NCBI GenBank assembly: GCA_963627465.1
Contig: CAVGBO010000039.1
Span: forward strand, 1-25,208
Reading direction: 5' to 3'
DNA length: 25,208 bases
From: CAKUFA01 sp963627465
Lineage (GTDB): Bacteria > Bacillota > Clostridia > Christensenellales > Aristaeellaceae
Shown: one piece after another, positions 7,095 to 15,667 of the stretch
Layout of the letters: each line of letters opens with the position of its first letter
Numbering within the stretch: position 1 is the stretch's first letter
Made by a program: the position numbers and the translations under genes
Notes under the pieces: generated by a model
Databases searched by the model: none
Told to the model about the DNA's origin: nothing
The model's input: only the letters and a program-made list of their open reading frames with translations

Positions 7095-10000
7095 TTATTC
7101 AGTTTTCTCTGCCCAGGAGATGGTCAGCAGAGCCGGTTCACTGATCGGTGCTGCCAGATATTCATGGGCGTACATGACAGCCGGGAAGTCCATCTGCGTC
7201 AGCTCCTCCGGCATGAAGGGCGTTACATAGGTGCTTTCCACTACTGCGGATGTATAGGCATCATCTTGCTTGGCAATGCTGTAAAGCGCCATATCCGTGG
7301 TGAAGGTTTCTTCCTGATAGCTGCCCATGCGCTTGAGCAGTTCCTTGGTTTCCTGCATGTCCACCGTTGCCCGCAGGCTAGGCAGCAGGCTGGTCACATC
7401 CGTCTCCTTGCCGTCCAGTGTTAGGGTTACACTCATCCGCCAGCCACGGGTCAAGGGAGACAGGGCATCAAAGGCTTCTGCTTCTTGGGCATCATCAGGT
7501 GTTTCCACAGGAATAATCGTCAGGCGATAATAACCCTTTTGCAGCATGCCGCCCTGTTCTTTGGCATAGGCCTGCATGGTATCGCCAATCAGGTCTTCAA
7601 TGCGAACCACAAGGGATGCACCATTGCAGTTCAGGCTGATTGCGTCCACACCTACTTTGTTCAGCTGATTCAAGCCTGCCAAGCCCATGCTCATGTAGCG
7701 GCCAGTCCACAGCGCCTTGCCATTGCTGTCCGTTACGTAGCCGCCGTCCTTGTTCAGCTCGGCTTCCGTACGGATGCGCAGCAGCACCTCGTCCGTTTCC
7801 TTGTTCCAGCTAAGGGAAGGAGTAAAGGGACGCTCCTGCTTGTCCGTGGTAGCGAAGACGATTCGACCGAATACGCTGTGGGTCACCGTCAGGGTGTCCT
7901 GGGTGTTCAGCATGACGGACACTTCCCGCTTATCCCCACGAACCACCGTCTGCTTGATGGGGCGGAGGATCTCACCGCCGCCGCCGCTGGGGAAATCACC
8001 GCCGGGCACAATGGTAAAGGTGTAGGCATCGTCAGCCAGCTTCAGTTCGTAATAATCCGGTGCTATCAATTCATCCAGCAGGAAGGCATAGTTGCCGGGT
8101 TCCTCGCCCTCTTCACGGGTCAGGATGCCCTCCACCGTGTCCTTATTGATCAGGCCGTCTGTTTCGAAGGTGAAGATTTCAGGGTCGTCCTCCCCTTCCA
8201 GCTTTTCCTGGTTGGGGTCAGGGATGATCGTCAGGGGAATCTTGGTGATTTTGAAATCAAACTCGTACACGCCGGGCAGGTAGGTATCATTGCCTTCCGG
8301 GATGGTAATCTTCATGGTGTAGCTGCCTACCTTGACAGGCATGCCGTCCTTCAGCTGCTTGCCCTGATAAGCAATCTTCGCTCCCTTAGGCAGCTTCACA
8401 GGATTCTTATAGGCTTTACCTGTATAGGTTTGATCCAGCTCCTCATCCGTCGTGAAGGCACCCCGATGCTTGATGCTGAAGATTTCACTGAAAGAGAAAC
8501 CATCCACCGTATCCATCATGAACAGAGCATTTTCCTCTGCCGCTGCCACAATGCGCAAGGTCACCACCTGACCAGGCTTCACACCCAAGATGGTAGCTTG
8601 CCCGTTGTCCGCAAGGATATAGTTAGCACTTTCCACATAGGTATCCGGCAGTTCGGAGATTGCATCCCCCACCACGTACATTACGCCTGTGGTGGCCGCA
8701 TCGGCGGTGAAGTTCACATGGATGGAACCGTCTTCCAGATCCGTCACGGTTACGTTCTCAATGGCGATGCGTTCGGTAGCCTTGCCATCGCCATTCATGA
8801 CAACGGCCGTATAGACTGTTTCACCGTCCGTTGCAGCAAGGTCAGTAACGTTCATGGCACCCTGACCCCACAGATAGATGCAGCCGTCATCATGGGTGGT
8901 GAATTGATAGGTTGCGCCATTGATGGTCAGGGTCAGATTCTTCCCTGCAACAAGGTTGTTATCCCCATCCGTAACCTGAATGGTGGTATGGGGCTGGGAG
9001 GATTCAGGGACAACCTTCACATTGCCTACAAGGGTAATGCCTGTCAGGTCGGTTTGCTCCAGCACAGTGCGGCCGCTTACGGCGTTCAGCTGCACAGAAG
9101 CTCCTTCCGCCAGTTGAATGGCATTGGTACCCAGCAAATCATTGCTGCCGGTCAGCTCCACAGAAAGGCTGCCTGCGGCCTGCAGCACGTTGCCGCCGGT
9201 CAGGTGCACATTTCGCAGGGTTGCCTTGGCATTGCTTGCCGTGGAAGCAATCGCACCGGCAATCATTTCCATTCCGCCATCTACGGTAAACTTAGCAGCT
9301 GCCGTGGTCACCTGAGGGGTTTGGGTCAGGTCAAAATGATCACCGTCTACGGTTTCACTGACAGCCGTAAGGTTGCTTTCATCCCCCGTGACCTGCCACC
9401 GCTTGCCCGCTTCCAGAGCAGGCAAGAGCAGTCTGCCGTCGGTCGTTTTCAGCAAGGTAGCAGCCGCACCGTTCACGGTCAGCTTCTGTTCTGCCAAGGT
9501 CACCGGCGCATCCACTGCCGTGTAGCCCGTCAGCATTTGATCCACCGTCAGCGTGCCACTGCCGTTGATGTTGACAGTGCCGTTGCCGGACACAAATGCA
9601 CCGTACACCGCATTGGTGCCCTGCACGGTAACCGTCACCGCTTCATCAGAGGTCAGCAAGGCGTTATCTGCCTGCACCGTTACGTTATCCATCACCAGCC
9701 GAACGCCGGTGGTCATGACCTTCACCTGGGTAGCCGCATCCAATGCACCCTTCAGGCGATACACACCGGCAGCGGTAATTTCCGTTACCTGTCCGCTGGG
9801 AAGATCCACCACGGTGCTGCCCTGATCGACTGCTTCTCTGGTCACGGTCAAGGTGGTATCAACTACGTTGGCCTTCCACGTCATGCCGTCCCCCGGATTC
9901 TTCAGCCACAGGTAGAAGCATCCGTCATCGTCTGCCCGGTCGGCAGGATAGGCATCGCCTTCCACCGTAACAGCCGTTATCCCCTGAGCGGCGCATACCA

Positions 10001-10943
10001 GCATGCTCCGTCCGTTTGCCTCTGTGGTGTCAGCCTTCACACTGCCGCCGGTCACCGTCACCTTGGTGTTGTCCTTGCGGGTAACAGTCTCAATCTGCAA
10101 AGCACCGCCGGAGGTGAATTTGATTTCACTGTCCTGGCCAAGCTTCAGTTCCCTGATGGCATTCTGTCCCGTGGTCTGCACCGTAAGGCCGCACTGATTG
10201 CCTGCATTCAGAGTATCCAGCACCGCATTGCGCACATCCAGCACCACAAGCCGTTCACCGGCAATGGTCAGGGTCGCATTGGTTCTTGCACTGCCTTTGA
10301 TGATATAGCTGCCGCTGCGGTAAATGGTGGCATCCCCCTGATCCAGGTCAATGGTCACGGGGCGTGCCGCTGCCCGGAACATCCGAGCGCCGCTATTGCT
10401 GCTTTGCCGCAGGATTTCGTCTTCACGATCCAGCACCCAGCGTCCCTTGGCACACAGGGGCACGTCCAGGCCGTGCACATCCACCGTCAGGTGCTGACAA
10501 TTAGGATCATCACACGCCGGTGCCTGCGCACAGTTCAGGTTAGCATGGTCGCACTGTTCTTCGTCCCAGGGTTCTTCCGTGTCTTCAGGCTCCGGAGATG
10601 CCGTTGCTTCCTCTTCAGGAGTCTCCGACGGTTCTGCCGTATCCTCTGCTTCGGGGGTTGCCGTAGGTTCCTCCGTAGGTGCTTCGGTTGTCTCCTCCGT
10701 GCCAGGCGTTACCGTGGGTTCTTCTGTTGCCTGCTCACCCTCCGGCGTTACCGTGGGTGCCTCCGGCTCGGGAACCGCCGTTGGTTCCTCTGTGGGAGTC
10801 TCCGTTGCAGGCGTCTCAGGCTGTGAAGCCTCTTGGGTCGCAACAGGCGTTTGCACATCCGACGGCGTTGCGCTTTCTGCCAGTGCTGTCCACGGCAGCA
10901 TCACGGCCAAGAGTAAAGCAAGGATACGAATTGGCCTACGCAT
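7095..10943 (-). CDS. Large secreted beta-rich protein with carbohydrate-binding-like and MBG-like domains
   Basis: The product is 1282 residues. A signal peptide ends near ALA-ES (residue 22). It is followed by about 100 residues of Thr/Pro/Glu-rich repeats (TEEPT, TVTPE), probably a wall-spanning or extended linker. A cysteine-rich patch comes next (CDHANLNCAQAPACDDPNCQH, then PLCAKGRWV). A long run of beta-strand repeats resembles bacterial right-handed beta-helix and carbohydrate-binding proteins (for example ITAAGVYRLKGAL, DNVTVQADNALLT). Toward the C-terminus, YTGKAYKNPV and GSYTMKITIPEGNDTYLPG look like an MBG/Ig-like fold. No sortase motif or surface-layer domain is seen at the C-terminus. 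ATG 10943 is chosen because GGAGG lies seven bases upstream and the signal peptide begins there; the open frame runs 20 residues further. It follows cvpA by 66 bases. Function is unknown; adhesion or glycan binding is inference. Confidence 0.75.
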   Translation of the reverse strand: MRRPIRILALLLAVMLPWTALAESATPSDVQTPVATQEASQPETPATETPTEEPTAVPEPEAPTVTPEGEQATEEPTVTPGTEETTEAPTEEPTATPEAEDTAEPSETPEEEATASPEPEDTEEPWDEEQCDHANLNCAQAPACDDPNCQHLTVDVHGLDVPLCAKGRWVLDREDEILRQSSNSGARMFRAAARPVTIDLDQGDATIYRSGSYIIKGSARTNATLTIAGERLVVLDVRNAVLDTLNAGNQCGLTVQTTGQNAIRELKLGQDSEIKFTSGGALQIETVTRKDNTKVTVTGGSVKADTTEANGRSMLVCAAQGITAVTVEGDAYPADRADDDGCFYLWLKNPGDGMTWKANVVDTTLTVTREAVDQGSTVVDLPSGQVTEITAAGVYRLKGALDAATQVKVMTTGVRLVMDNVTVQADNALLTSDEAVTVTVQGTNAVYGAFVSGNGTVNINGSGTLTVDQMLTGYTAVDAPVTLAEQKLTVNGAAATLLKTTDGRLLLPALEAGKRWQVTGDESNLTAVSETVDGDHFDLTQTPQVTTAAAKFTVDGGMEMIAGAIASTASNAKATLRNVHLTGGNVLQAAGSLSVELTGSNDLLGTNAIQLAEGASVQLNAVSGRTVLEQTDLTGITLVGNVKVVPESSQPHTTIQVTDGDNNLVAGKNLTLTINGATYQFTTHDDGCIYLWGQGAMNVTDLAATDGETVYTAVVMNGDGKATERIAIENVTVTDLEDGSIHVNFTADAATTGVMYVVGDAISELPDTYVESANYILADNGQATILGVKPGQVVTLRIVAAAEENALFMMDTVDGFSFSEIFSIKHRGAFTTDEELDQTYTGKAYKNPVKLPKGAKIAYQGKQLKDGMPVKVGSYTMKITIPEGNDTYLPGVYEFDFKITKIPLTIIPDPNQEKLEGEDDPEIFTFETDGLINKDTVEGILTREEGEEPGNYAFLLDELIAPDYYELKLADDAYTFTIVPGGDFPSGGGGEILRPIKQTVVRGDKREVSVMLNTQDTLTVTHSVFGRIVFATTDKQERPFTPSLSWNKETDEVLLRIRTEAELNKDGGYVTDSNGKALWTGRYMSMGLAGLNQLNKVGVDAISLNCNGASLVVRIEDLIGDTMQAYAKEQGGMLQKGYYRLTIIPVETPDDAQEAEAFDALSPLTRGWRMSVTLTLDGKETDVTSLLPSLRATVDMQETKELLKRMGSYQEETFTTDMALYSIAKQDDAYTSAVVESTYVTPFMPEELTQMDFPAVMYAHEYLAAPISEPALLTISWAEKTE

Positions 10944-11009
10944 GTGAATCCTCCATTCATTCCACGATTGATGATTTGCGAAAACCGGCAACTGTCGGTT
11001 CATTGGGTA

Positions 11010-11717
11010 TCACAGTTTTCCGTTCATGATGGCCAGCACCATGCTGCCATTATTGAAGAAGGGAGCAAAGGTGCTTTCGTTCAGCAGATCAGAAATCATC
11101 TGCACGGGCACCATGGTCAAAATCATGGGCGCAATGGCCAGCACCGCATAGCAGATCAGCACGCCCCGGGCAAAGCCCAGCACGCCGCCAGCCAGCCAGT
11201 CCAGCTGCTTGAGCAGAGGGAAGCGGAACACTGCCCGCAGGAAATTCAAAACAATGGAAACCACCAAGAACAGCACCACAAAGCAGAGCAGGAAGCAAAT
11301 GATATTGATGCAGGCCGTCAGGATGGTTTGGCTTACGTAGTCCGATACGGAGGTCAGGCCTGACGCCGCATAGACCTGCTTTTCCAGGTTTGCCTGCAAG
11401 AGCTGATCAAAGGGAGCAGGCAGATTTACCTTGCTGATAATTTCGCCGATTTTGTCCGCTGTCAGCTGGCTCACATTGGTAATGGCCAATTCCAGGTCGC
11501 CAATGCGGCTGGAAGCATCCGTGTAGTGCATCAGGGTGCGAAGCAGGCTTTCATTATTCTGAATGGCGTCTGCCAGCTTGGGATACAGCACAAAGGACAA
11601 GCCAAAGGAAATCAAGCAGCCCCCTGTGTTCAGCACCGTGCTGATGAAACCTCGGTAAAACCCGAAGAGCAGACTCAGGCCGATGATGCCAAGAATCGCA
11701 TAATCCACAATGTTCAT
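11010..11717 (-). CDS. CvpA family membrane protein
   Basis: This 235-residue integral membrane protein matches the CvpA/colicin V production family. It opens with MNIVDYAILGIIGLSLLFGFYRGFI, the usual first segment with its Arg-Gly turn, continues with a second helix at about 30-48, a polar region, and a helical hairpin near 130-165. The late LDWLAGGVLGFARGVLICY motif (about 177-195) is characteristic. The family's biochemical role is poorly defined; it is linked to envelope homeostasis and septation. AGGAGG lies about six bases before the ATG. The gene starts 17 bases after the L,D-transpeptidase stop, so the two are almost certainly co-transcribed, consistent with an envelope role. Confidence 0.88.
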   Translation of the reverse strand: MNIVDYAILGIIGLSLLFGFYRGFISTVLNTGGCLISFGLSFVLYPKLADAIQNNESLLRTLMHYTDASSRIGDLELAITNVSQLTADKIGEIISKVNLPAPFDQLLQANLEKQVYAASGLTSVSDYVSQTILTACINIICFLLCFVVLFLVVSIVLNFLRAVFRFPLLKQLDWLAGGVLGFARGVLICYAVLAIAPMILTMVPVQMISDLLNESTFAPFFNNGSMVLAIMNGKL

Positions 11718-11734
11718 GGTGCTCCTCCTTGCTG

Positions 11735-13699
11735 TTACTCTGCCTGCTGGCTATCAATCCACTTCTGCCGTGCCGCCGTCATCACCGGGTCATGATCACC
11801 GCCGATGGCGTAGGTGGCATTGATTTCTTCAATTTCGCTGATGCGCAGAGGCGGCGTGCACCACTCGCACCGGGTCAGCTTGGCAAAGTCCCCGGTTTCC
11901 AGTTCGCCGTAGGTGAAGGCCGTGAAGGTCTTTCCCTTGGCGGAATTGCAGGTTTCTGCACTGTGGTACTGCTTGCCTCCGTCCGGGTTGTAGTACAGCA
12001 CCGTGTCATCCGAAGGAATGGCAATCTGCCGTCCCTGCCAGTCCTCCCAAATGACGATTTTCACACTGCCCTGCCCCTTGGTGGCACGGATGGTATCCCA
12101 CAGCCAAGCCATGTTAGTTCCCTTGGGTGTTTTCCGCCGCTGCACACGGACACAGCCGTGGCTAGCCTTGACGCCCAGTTTGGGTTCGCAGGTGGAATAG
12201 TTGCTGGAGCCGTCCCCATTCACCGTGTGGGGCACTTCGTGGAGAACATCGCCGTCATTAAAGCGGATGCCCATGCTGCACACCAGATTGTCGCTCTTGA
12301 AGCCGCCCATGGCCGGCAGCATCAGCAGGAACTCGCCGGAGCGGGTTTCGTTGTAGGGCTGCTTAGCATTGGCAAGGCCTGTGGATACCAGCAGGGTATC
12401 GTACAGCTCCCCATCCTTGAAAATATACAGCCGCTGGGTCAGCTTATCCACCACCAGGCCGATTTCCTGATTGGGGGTAACGGTCTTCATGTACTTGGTC
12501 TGCACATAGCCCTGCACCAGCATGTTCCAGGCCTGCACCTTGTTATCGTGGAAGGAGGAAGAGTAGCTTTCCACCAGTGCCCACCCATTATCCAGGGTTT
12601 CCAGCACCCGGACAGACTGGCTGATGCACGTTACCACACCCACACCGGCACTGTTTTCATCCGGCTCCTTGCGGAGGACAATCTGCTGCTTCTGAGCATT
12701 CTTCTTGCCATTGTCCAGCACGGTAATGGAGGAAGTCAGCATATTCCAGATAGCTTCCGTGTCGGTGATGTCCATGGGAGTCGTCCAATAATCGTAATCC
12801 TTCACGGCCTCCGTGTAGGGGCTGCCATAGCTGGGGGTATACACAATATCGGTGGTCTCCACCACTTCCAGATCGGAGGCGGTTTCTTCTACTGCGGTCA
12901 GTACCGTTGCCTCAGCCTCCGGTGCAGCATCAACAGCCGCTGCTGCCGCATCGACCGTTTCCTCTTCATCCTCAAGGACTTCTTCGGTAACAATCTCTTC
13001 CGGCACATCTTCCGTTACGGTTTCTTCTGCCGGTTCGCTTTCTTCCAGTACTTCTTCCGCTTCAAAGCCGGTGAGCTGAATCTCCACCTGCTCCACCGTG
13101 GAGGAGAAGCCTGTTTCATCCTCCAGCCACATTACAAGGGTATAGGTGCCATCCGGCAGGTTGCCTTCCGGCTGCCAAGTCAGTTCGCAGCTTTCGCCTG
13201 CTTCAACCTCCACGGCTGACTGCTCCATGACTTCCCCGTCCTGCTGAAGTCCCCAATAAATCATACCGGCCTGGCTAGGGGTGCAATTCACCTGCACAGG
13301 TGCATCCGGCGTGCCATTGGCATTGACAACGCTGATGCTGTGCAGATAAGGGGCATAGCTGCCAATGGTAACCGGTGCGGTGGCAGTATCATCTCCGGCA
13401 ACCAGCACCAGCGAATAATTTCCCTCCGGCGCAGGGACACCCTGCCACGTACCATTCCAATAAACTGCGTTGGTACCTGCGACCGCCTGATGATTCTCCA
13501 CCACTACAGACACGTTTTCCCCATGATCGTCCTGCACATACAGACTGATGGTGCCGCTTGCAGGCACATCAAAGCACAGCAGAACGGCCTTGCCGGGCCG
13601 TACTGTTTCCGCAGGTGTCTCGATGGAAAGGGTATTGTCCGCCAGTGCCATCACAGGCAGAAAGGTCAAGCACAGCAACAGAGCCAAGATCTTCCGCAT
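11735..13699 (-). CDS. Secreted L,D-transpeptidase (YkuD domain)
   Basis: The enzyme would form 3-3 crosslinks or attach ligands in peptidoglycan outside the cell. The chosen product is 654 residues. A signal peptide ends near ALA-DN (residue 20). Two Ig-like beta domains (about 21-210) contain NYSLVLVAGD and TYTLVMWLED. An acidic Glu/Ala-rich linker runs from about 212 to 280. An SH3-like domain (about 335-408) precedes the YkuD domain (about 411-550), with motif SHGCVRV and catalytic Cys516; a supporting His is at 487 or 491. After the catalytic domain comes a small Cys/His tail (YHSAETC ... CEWCTPP) that looks like a metal-binding or disulfide knob. The start is placed at the MRKIL methionine, preceded by GGAGG five bases upstream; a GTG ten codons earlier is less likely. 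cvpA follows closely. Confidence 0.9.
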   Translation of the reverse strand: MRKILALLLCLTFLPVMALADNTLSIETPAETVRPGKAVLLCFDVPASGTISLYVQDDHGENVSVVVENHQAVAGTNAVYWNGTWQGVPAPEGNYSLVLVAGDDTATAPVTIGSYAPYLHSISVVNANGTPDAPVQVNCTPSQAGMIYWGLQQDGEVMEQSAVEVEAGESCELTWQPEGNLPDGTYTLVMWLEDETGFSSTVEQVEIQLTGFEAEEVLEESEPAEETVTEDVPEEIVTEEVLEDEEETVDAAAAAVDAAPEAEATVLTAVEETASDLEVVETTDIVYTPSYGSPYTEAVKDYDYWTTPMDITDTEAIWNMLTSSITVLDNGKKNAQKQQIVLRKEPDENSAGVGVVTCISQSVRVLETLDNGWALVESYSSSFHDNKVQAWNMLVQGYVQTKYMKTVTPNQEIGLVVDKLTQRLYIFKDGELYDTLLVSTGLANAKQPYNETRSGEFLLMLPAMGGFKSDNLVCSMGIRFNDGDVLHEVPHTVNGDGSSNYSTCEPKLGVKASHGCVRVQRRKTPKGTNMAWLWDTIRATKGQGSVKIVIWEDWQGRQIAIPSDDTVLYYNPDGGKQYHSAETCNSAKGKTFTAFTYGELETGDFAKLTRCEWCTPPLRISEIEEINATYAIGGDHDPVMTAARQKWIDSQQAE

Positions 13700-13761
13700 A
13701 CATACCTCCGCATTGAACGTGGAAATCACGACATGTGAATCCGATAAACATCCACGCTATC

Positions 13762-13767
13762 ATTATA
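13762..13767 (-). promoter_or_regulatory. Possible promoter -10 for the L,D-transpeptidase/cvpA genes
   Basis: A perfect TATAAT on the - strand lies in the 103-base gap between the NUDIX-HAD gene and the L,D-transpeptidase, leaving a leader of roughly 55 bases. No good -35 is visible at 16-18 bases, so it may be weak or activator dependent. Confidence 0.4.
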
Positions 13768-13802
13768 CTGAATTTTGTAAGGAAAAGCGAGACTTCCTTC
13801 TG

Positions 13803-14828
13803 TCACAAATGTAAATCTTTTATGGTCATATCCGGGCAAAGGATGGTCATCAGCTCTGCCGCATTGCCCGCATACAGATCTGCAGGGCTTTCCCGGAACC
13901 GGCCGGATGTATCCAGCATACAGGACAGAATGCCTGCCTGCTGCCCGGCTTCCGTATCCAGCGGGCGATCGCCGATCATCATGGTTTGCTCCGGCACCAG
14001 TCGGAAATCCTCCATGATCCGAAGAACCATGTCCGGCGCAGGCTTTCTTGGCAGTCCTGCTTCACGGGTTACACCGCCGTCAAACAGTTGACTGACGCCC
14101 GCATGTGCCAAGTAGTTCCATGCGTCCTTTCCCCGATGGGTCACCAGAAAATGCCGTCCGCCACGCTGACGGAGTGCTTCCAGCAGGGCTTGCATCCCCG
14201 GCATCATGGACACTTGGTCAGGCGGAATCATTGCTTCCTCCTGCCGATAATCCCGGTACATCTGTTCTTCATCCGCATAACCTTCCGTGGCAAGTTGATG
14301 CAGGCAATACCTGAGATCATGCATCATCCATGCCGTTACCTGTTCCGTGCCGGGATGCATCCCCTGCTTCGCCGCCGCCCGAATCACTGCCTGTACCATG
14401 GCCGGATAGGTATCCATCAAGGTACCATCGAAGTCCCACAGGAAATTGGTCAGCGGCGGATCCTGCAAGGCCATCCGCAGTGCCACATCCGTATCCGCAG
14501 GGCAGAAGGCATAATGAAGCATTTCCCGCGGGGTAACCCACGCCATGGCTTCATGTTCTGTCATGGTCGGGGTATTTTCGGTAGTAGCCGCCACAAAATC
14601 AAAAAGGATGCCTTCCTTTTCTTCGGTAAAGAGAATCTCCCCGGGGCATACCTGCATCAGCAGCTCTTCCCGAATTTCTCTTTGCAGGCAGTCAGCGGCT
14701 GTTTCCCCTGCTTCCTGCTTGCCGCCGGGAAACTCCCACAGATGGGCATTCTTTCGCCCTTCCCCACGCTTACAGATCAGAATCCGCCCATCCTGTCTGC
14801 GAATCACCCCTGCCGATACACGGATCAT
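13803..14828 (-). CDS. NUDIX hydrolase-HAD phosphatase fusion protein
   Basis: Two complete enzyme domains are joined in 341 residues. The N-terminal NUDIX domain (about 1-125) carries a full NUDIX box, G36 to E55 with REIREEL (50-56), and resembles MutT-type 8-oxo-dGTP or related pyrophosphatases. The C-terminal HAD domain (about 129-341) has motif I DFDGT (D132 and D134), motif II LVTHRG (T230), a motif III lysine in PRKPAPD (K262) and motif IV IGDRPLD (D287), and resembles phosphoglycolate phosphatase-type hydrolases with a helical cap. A plausible inference is successive hydrolysis: a pyrophosphate cut followed by removal of the remaining phosphate. ATG 14828 is chosen because it overlaps the nfo stop as ATGA, with AAGGAG eight bases upstream; a GTG two codons earlier is possible. 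Translational coupling with nfo suggests a shared DNA-damage role. Confidence 0.9.
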   Translation of the reverse strand: MIRVSAGVIRRQDGRILICKRGEGRKNAHLWEFPGGKQEAGETAADCLQREIREELLMQVCPGEILFTEEKEGILFDFVAATTENTPTMTEHEAMAWVTPREMLHYAFCPADTDVALRMALQDPPLTNFLWDFDGTLMDTYPAMVQAVIRAAAKQGMHPGTEQVTAWMMHDLRYCLHQLATEGYADEEQMYRDYRQEEAMIPPDQVSMMPGMQALLEALRQRGGRHFLVTHRGKDAWNYLAHAGVSQLFDGGVTREAGLPRKPAPDMVLRIMEDFRLVPEQTMMIGDRPLDTEAGQQAGILSCMLDTSGRFRESPADLYAGNAAELMTILCPDMTIKDLHL

Positions 14829-15655
14829 GCCCACTTCTCCTTCAGCATGGCAATCTCCCGGGCATAGCCGGGCAGATCGTTTGGTGTTTCCAGCACGAAA
14901 AGCTTATCCCGAAGGGCAGGATGCTCCATCACACGCAGAATTGCTTCCGTTCCCAAGGTGCCAAGACCGATTTGCTCATGCCGATCCTTATGGGACCCCA
15001 TGGGATTCTTACTGTCATTGATGTGCACAGCATGCACCCGTTCAAGGCCGATGACCTTGTCAAAAGCAGTCAGCACCCCATCCAAATCATGAACAATATC
15101 ATACCCTGCGTCTGCCATGTGGCAGGTATCCATGCATACTCCCAGTTTGTCCTTTAATTCCACCCGATCGATGATCTCCCGAAGCTCCTCAAAGCGGCTG
15201 CCCACTTCACTGCCCTTGCCTGCCATGGTTTCCAGCAGCACGGTGGTATGCATATCCGCCCAGAGGATACCGTTCAGCATGTCCGCAATCTGTTCAATGC
15301 CCGTCTCCATCCCCTGCCCCACATGGCTGCCGGGATGAAAATTGTACAGGTTTCCCGGGATGTATTCCATCCGCTGAAGATCATCCGCCATGGTTCGCCG
15401 GGCAAAATCACGAATGGAAGTGTCTGCCGAGCATCCGTTCAGCGTGTACGGGGCATGGGCAAGGATCTGCTCAATGTCATGCTCTTTGGCATATTGCCGG
15501 AAGGCTTCCGTATCCTTTTCATCGATCGCCTTGGCGTTACCGCCCCGAGGATTCCGGGTGAAAAACTGAAAGGTGTTTGCTCCCAGTGCTACTGCTTCTT
15601 TCCCCATGTGCAGATAGCCTTTGGAAGCAGAAAGATGACAGCCAATTTTAAGCAT
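14825..15655 (-). CDS. nfo: Deoxyribonuclease IV (endonuclease IV, AP endonuclease)
   Basis: Endonuclease IV cuts the backbone 5' to abasic sites and removes 3' blocking groups in base excision repair. The protein is 276 residues, the usual size, and keeps all nine expected metal ligands of the trinuclear zinc site: H67, H107, E142, D176, H179, H211, D224, H226 and E256. Family signatures include NFHPGSHVGQG (105-115), VCMDTCHMADAGYD (173-186) and LETPND (255-260). AAGGAGG lies seven bases before the ATG, and the TAA of the upstream SNF2 gene overlaps that site, so the genes are coupled. The NUDIX-HAD gene overlaps its stop by four bases. Confidence 0.97.
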   Translation of the reverse strand: MLKIGCHLSASKGYLHMGKEAVALGANTFQFFTRNPRGGNAKAIDEKDTEAFRQYAKEHDIEQILAHAPYTLNGCSADTSIRDFARRTMADDLQRMEYIPGNLYNFHPGSHVGQGMETGIEQIADMLNGILWADMHTTVLLETMAGKGSEVGSRFEELREIIDRVELKDKLGVCMDTCHMADAGYDIVHDLDGVLTAFDKVIGLERVHAVHINDSKNPMGSHKDRHEQIGLGTLGTEAILRVMEHPALRDKLFVLETPNDLPGYAREIAMLKEKWA

Positions 15656-15667
15656 GAATTTGCCTCC

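Noticed and set aside
7485..10826. An 1113-codon open frame on the + strand, antisense to the large secreted protein
   Set aside because: It starts with TTG and no ribosome binding site, is rich in His, Gln, Arg and Gly in a way typical of reversed coding strands, has no recognisable domain, and lies wholly opposite a gene with a signal peptide, good start and clear repeats.
10570..10860. A tandem DNA repeat or CRISPR-like array
   Set aside because: The periodicity is the codon-level result of Thr/Pro/Glu-rich linker repeats in the secreted protein; unit lengths and spacers are irregular.
11729..13219. A 496-codon + strand open frame antisense to the L,D-transpeptidase
   Set aside because: No family resemblance; the opposite strand carries the YkuD motif and a signal peptide.
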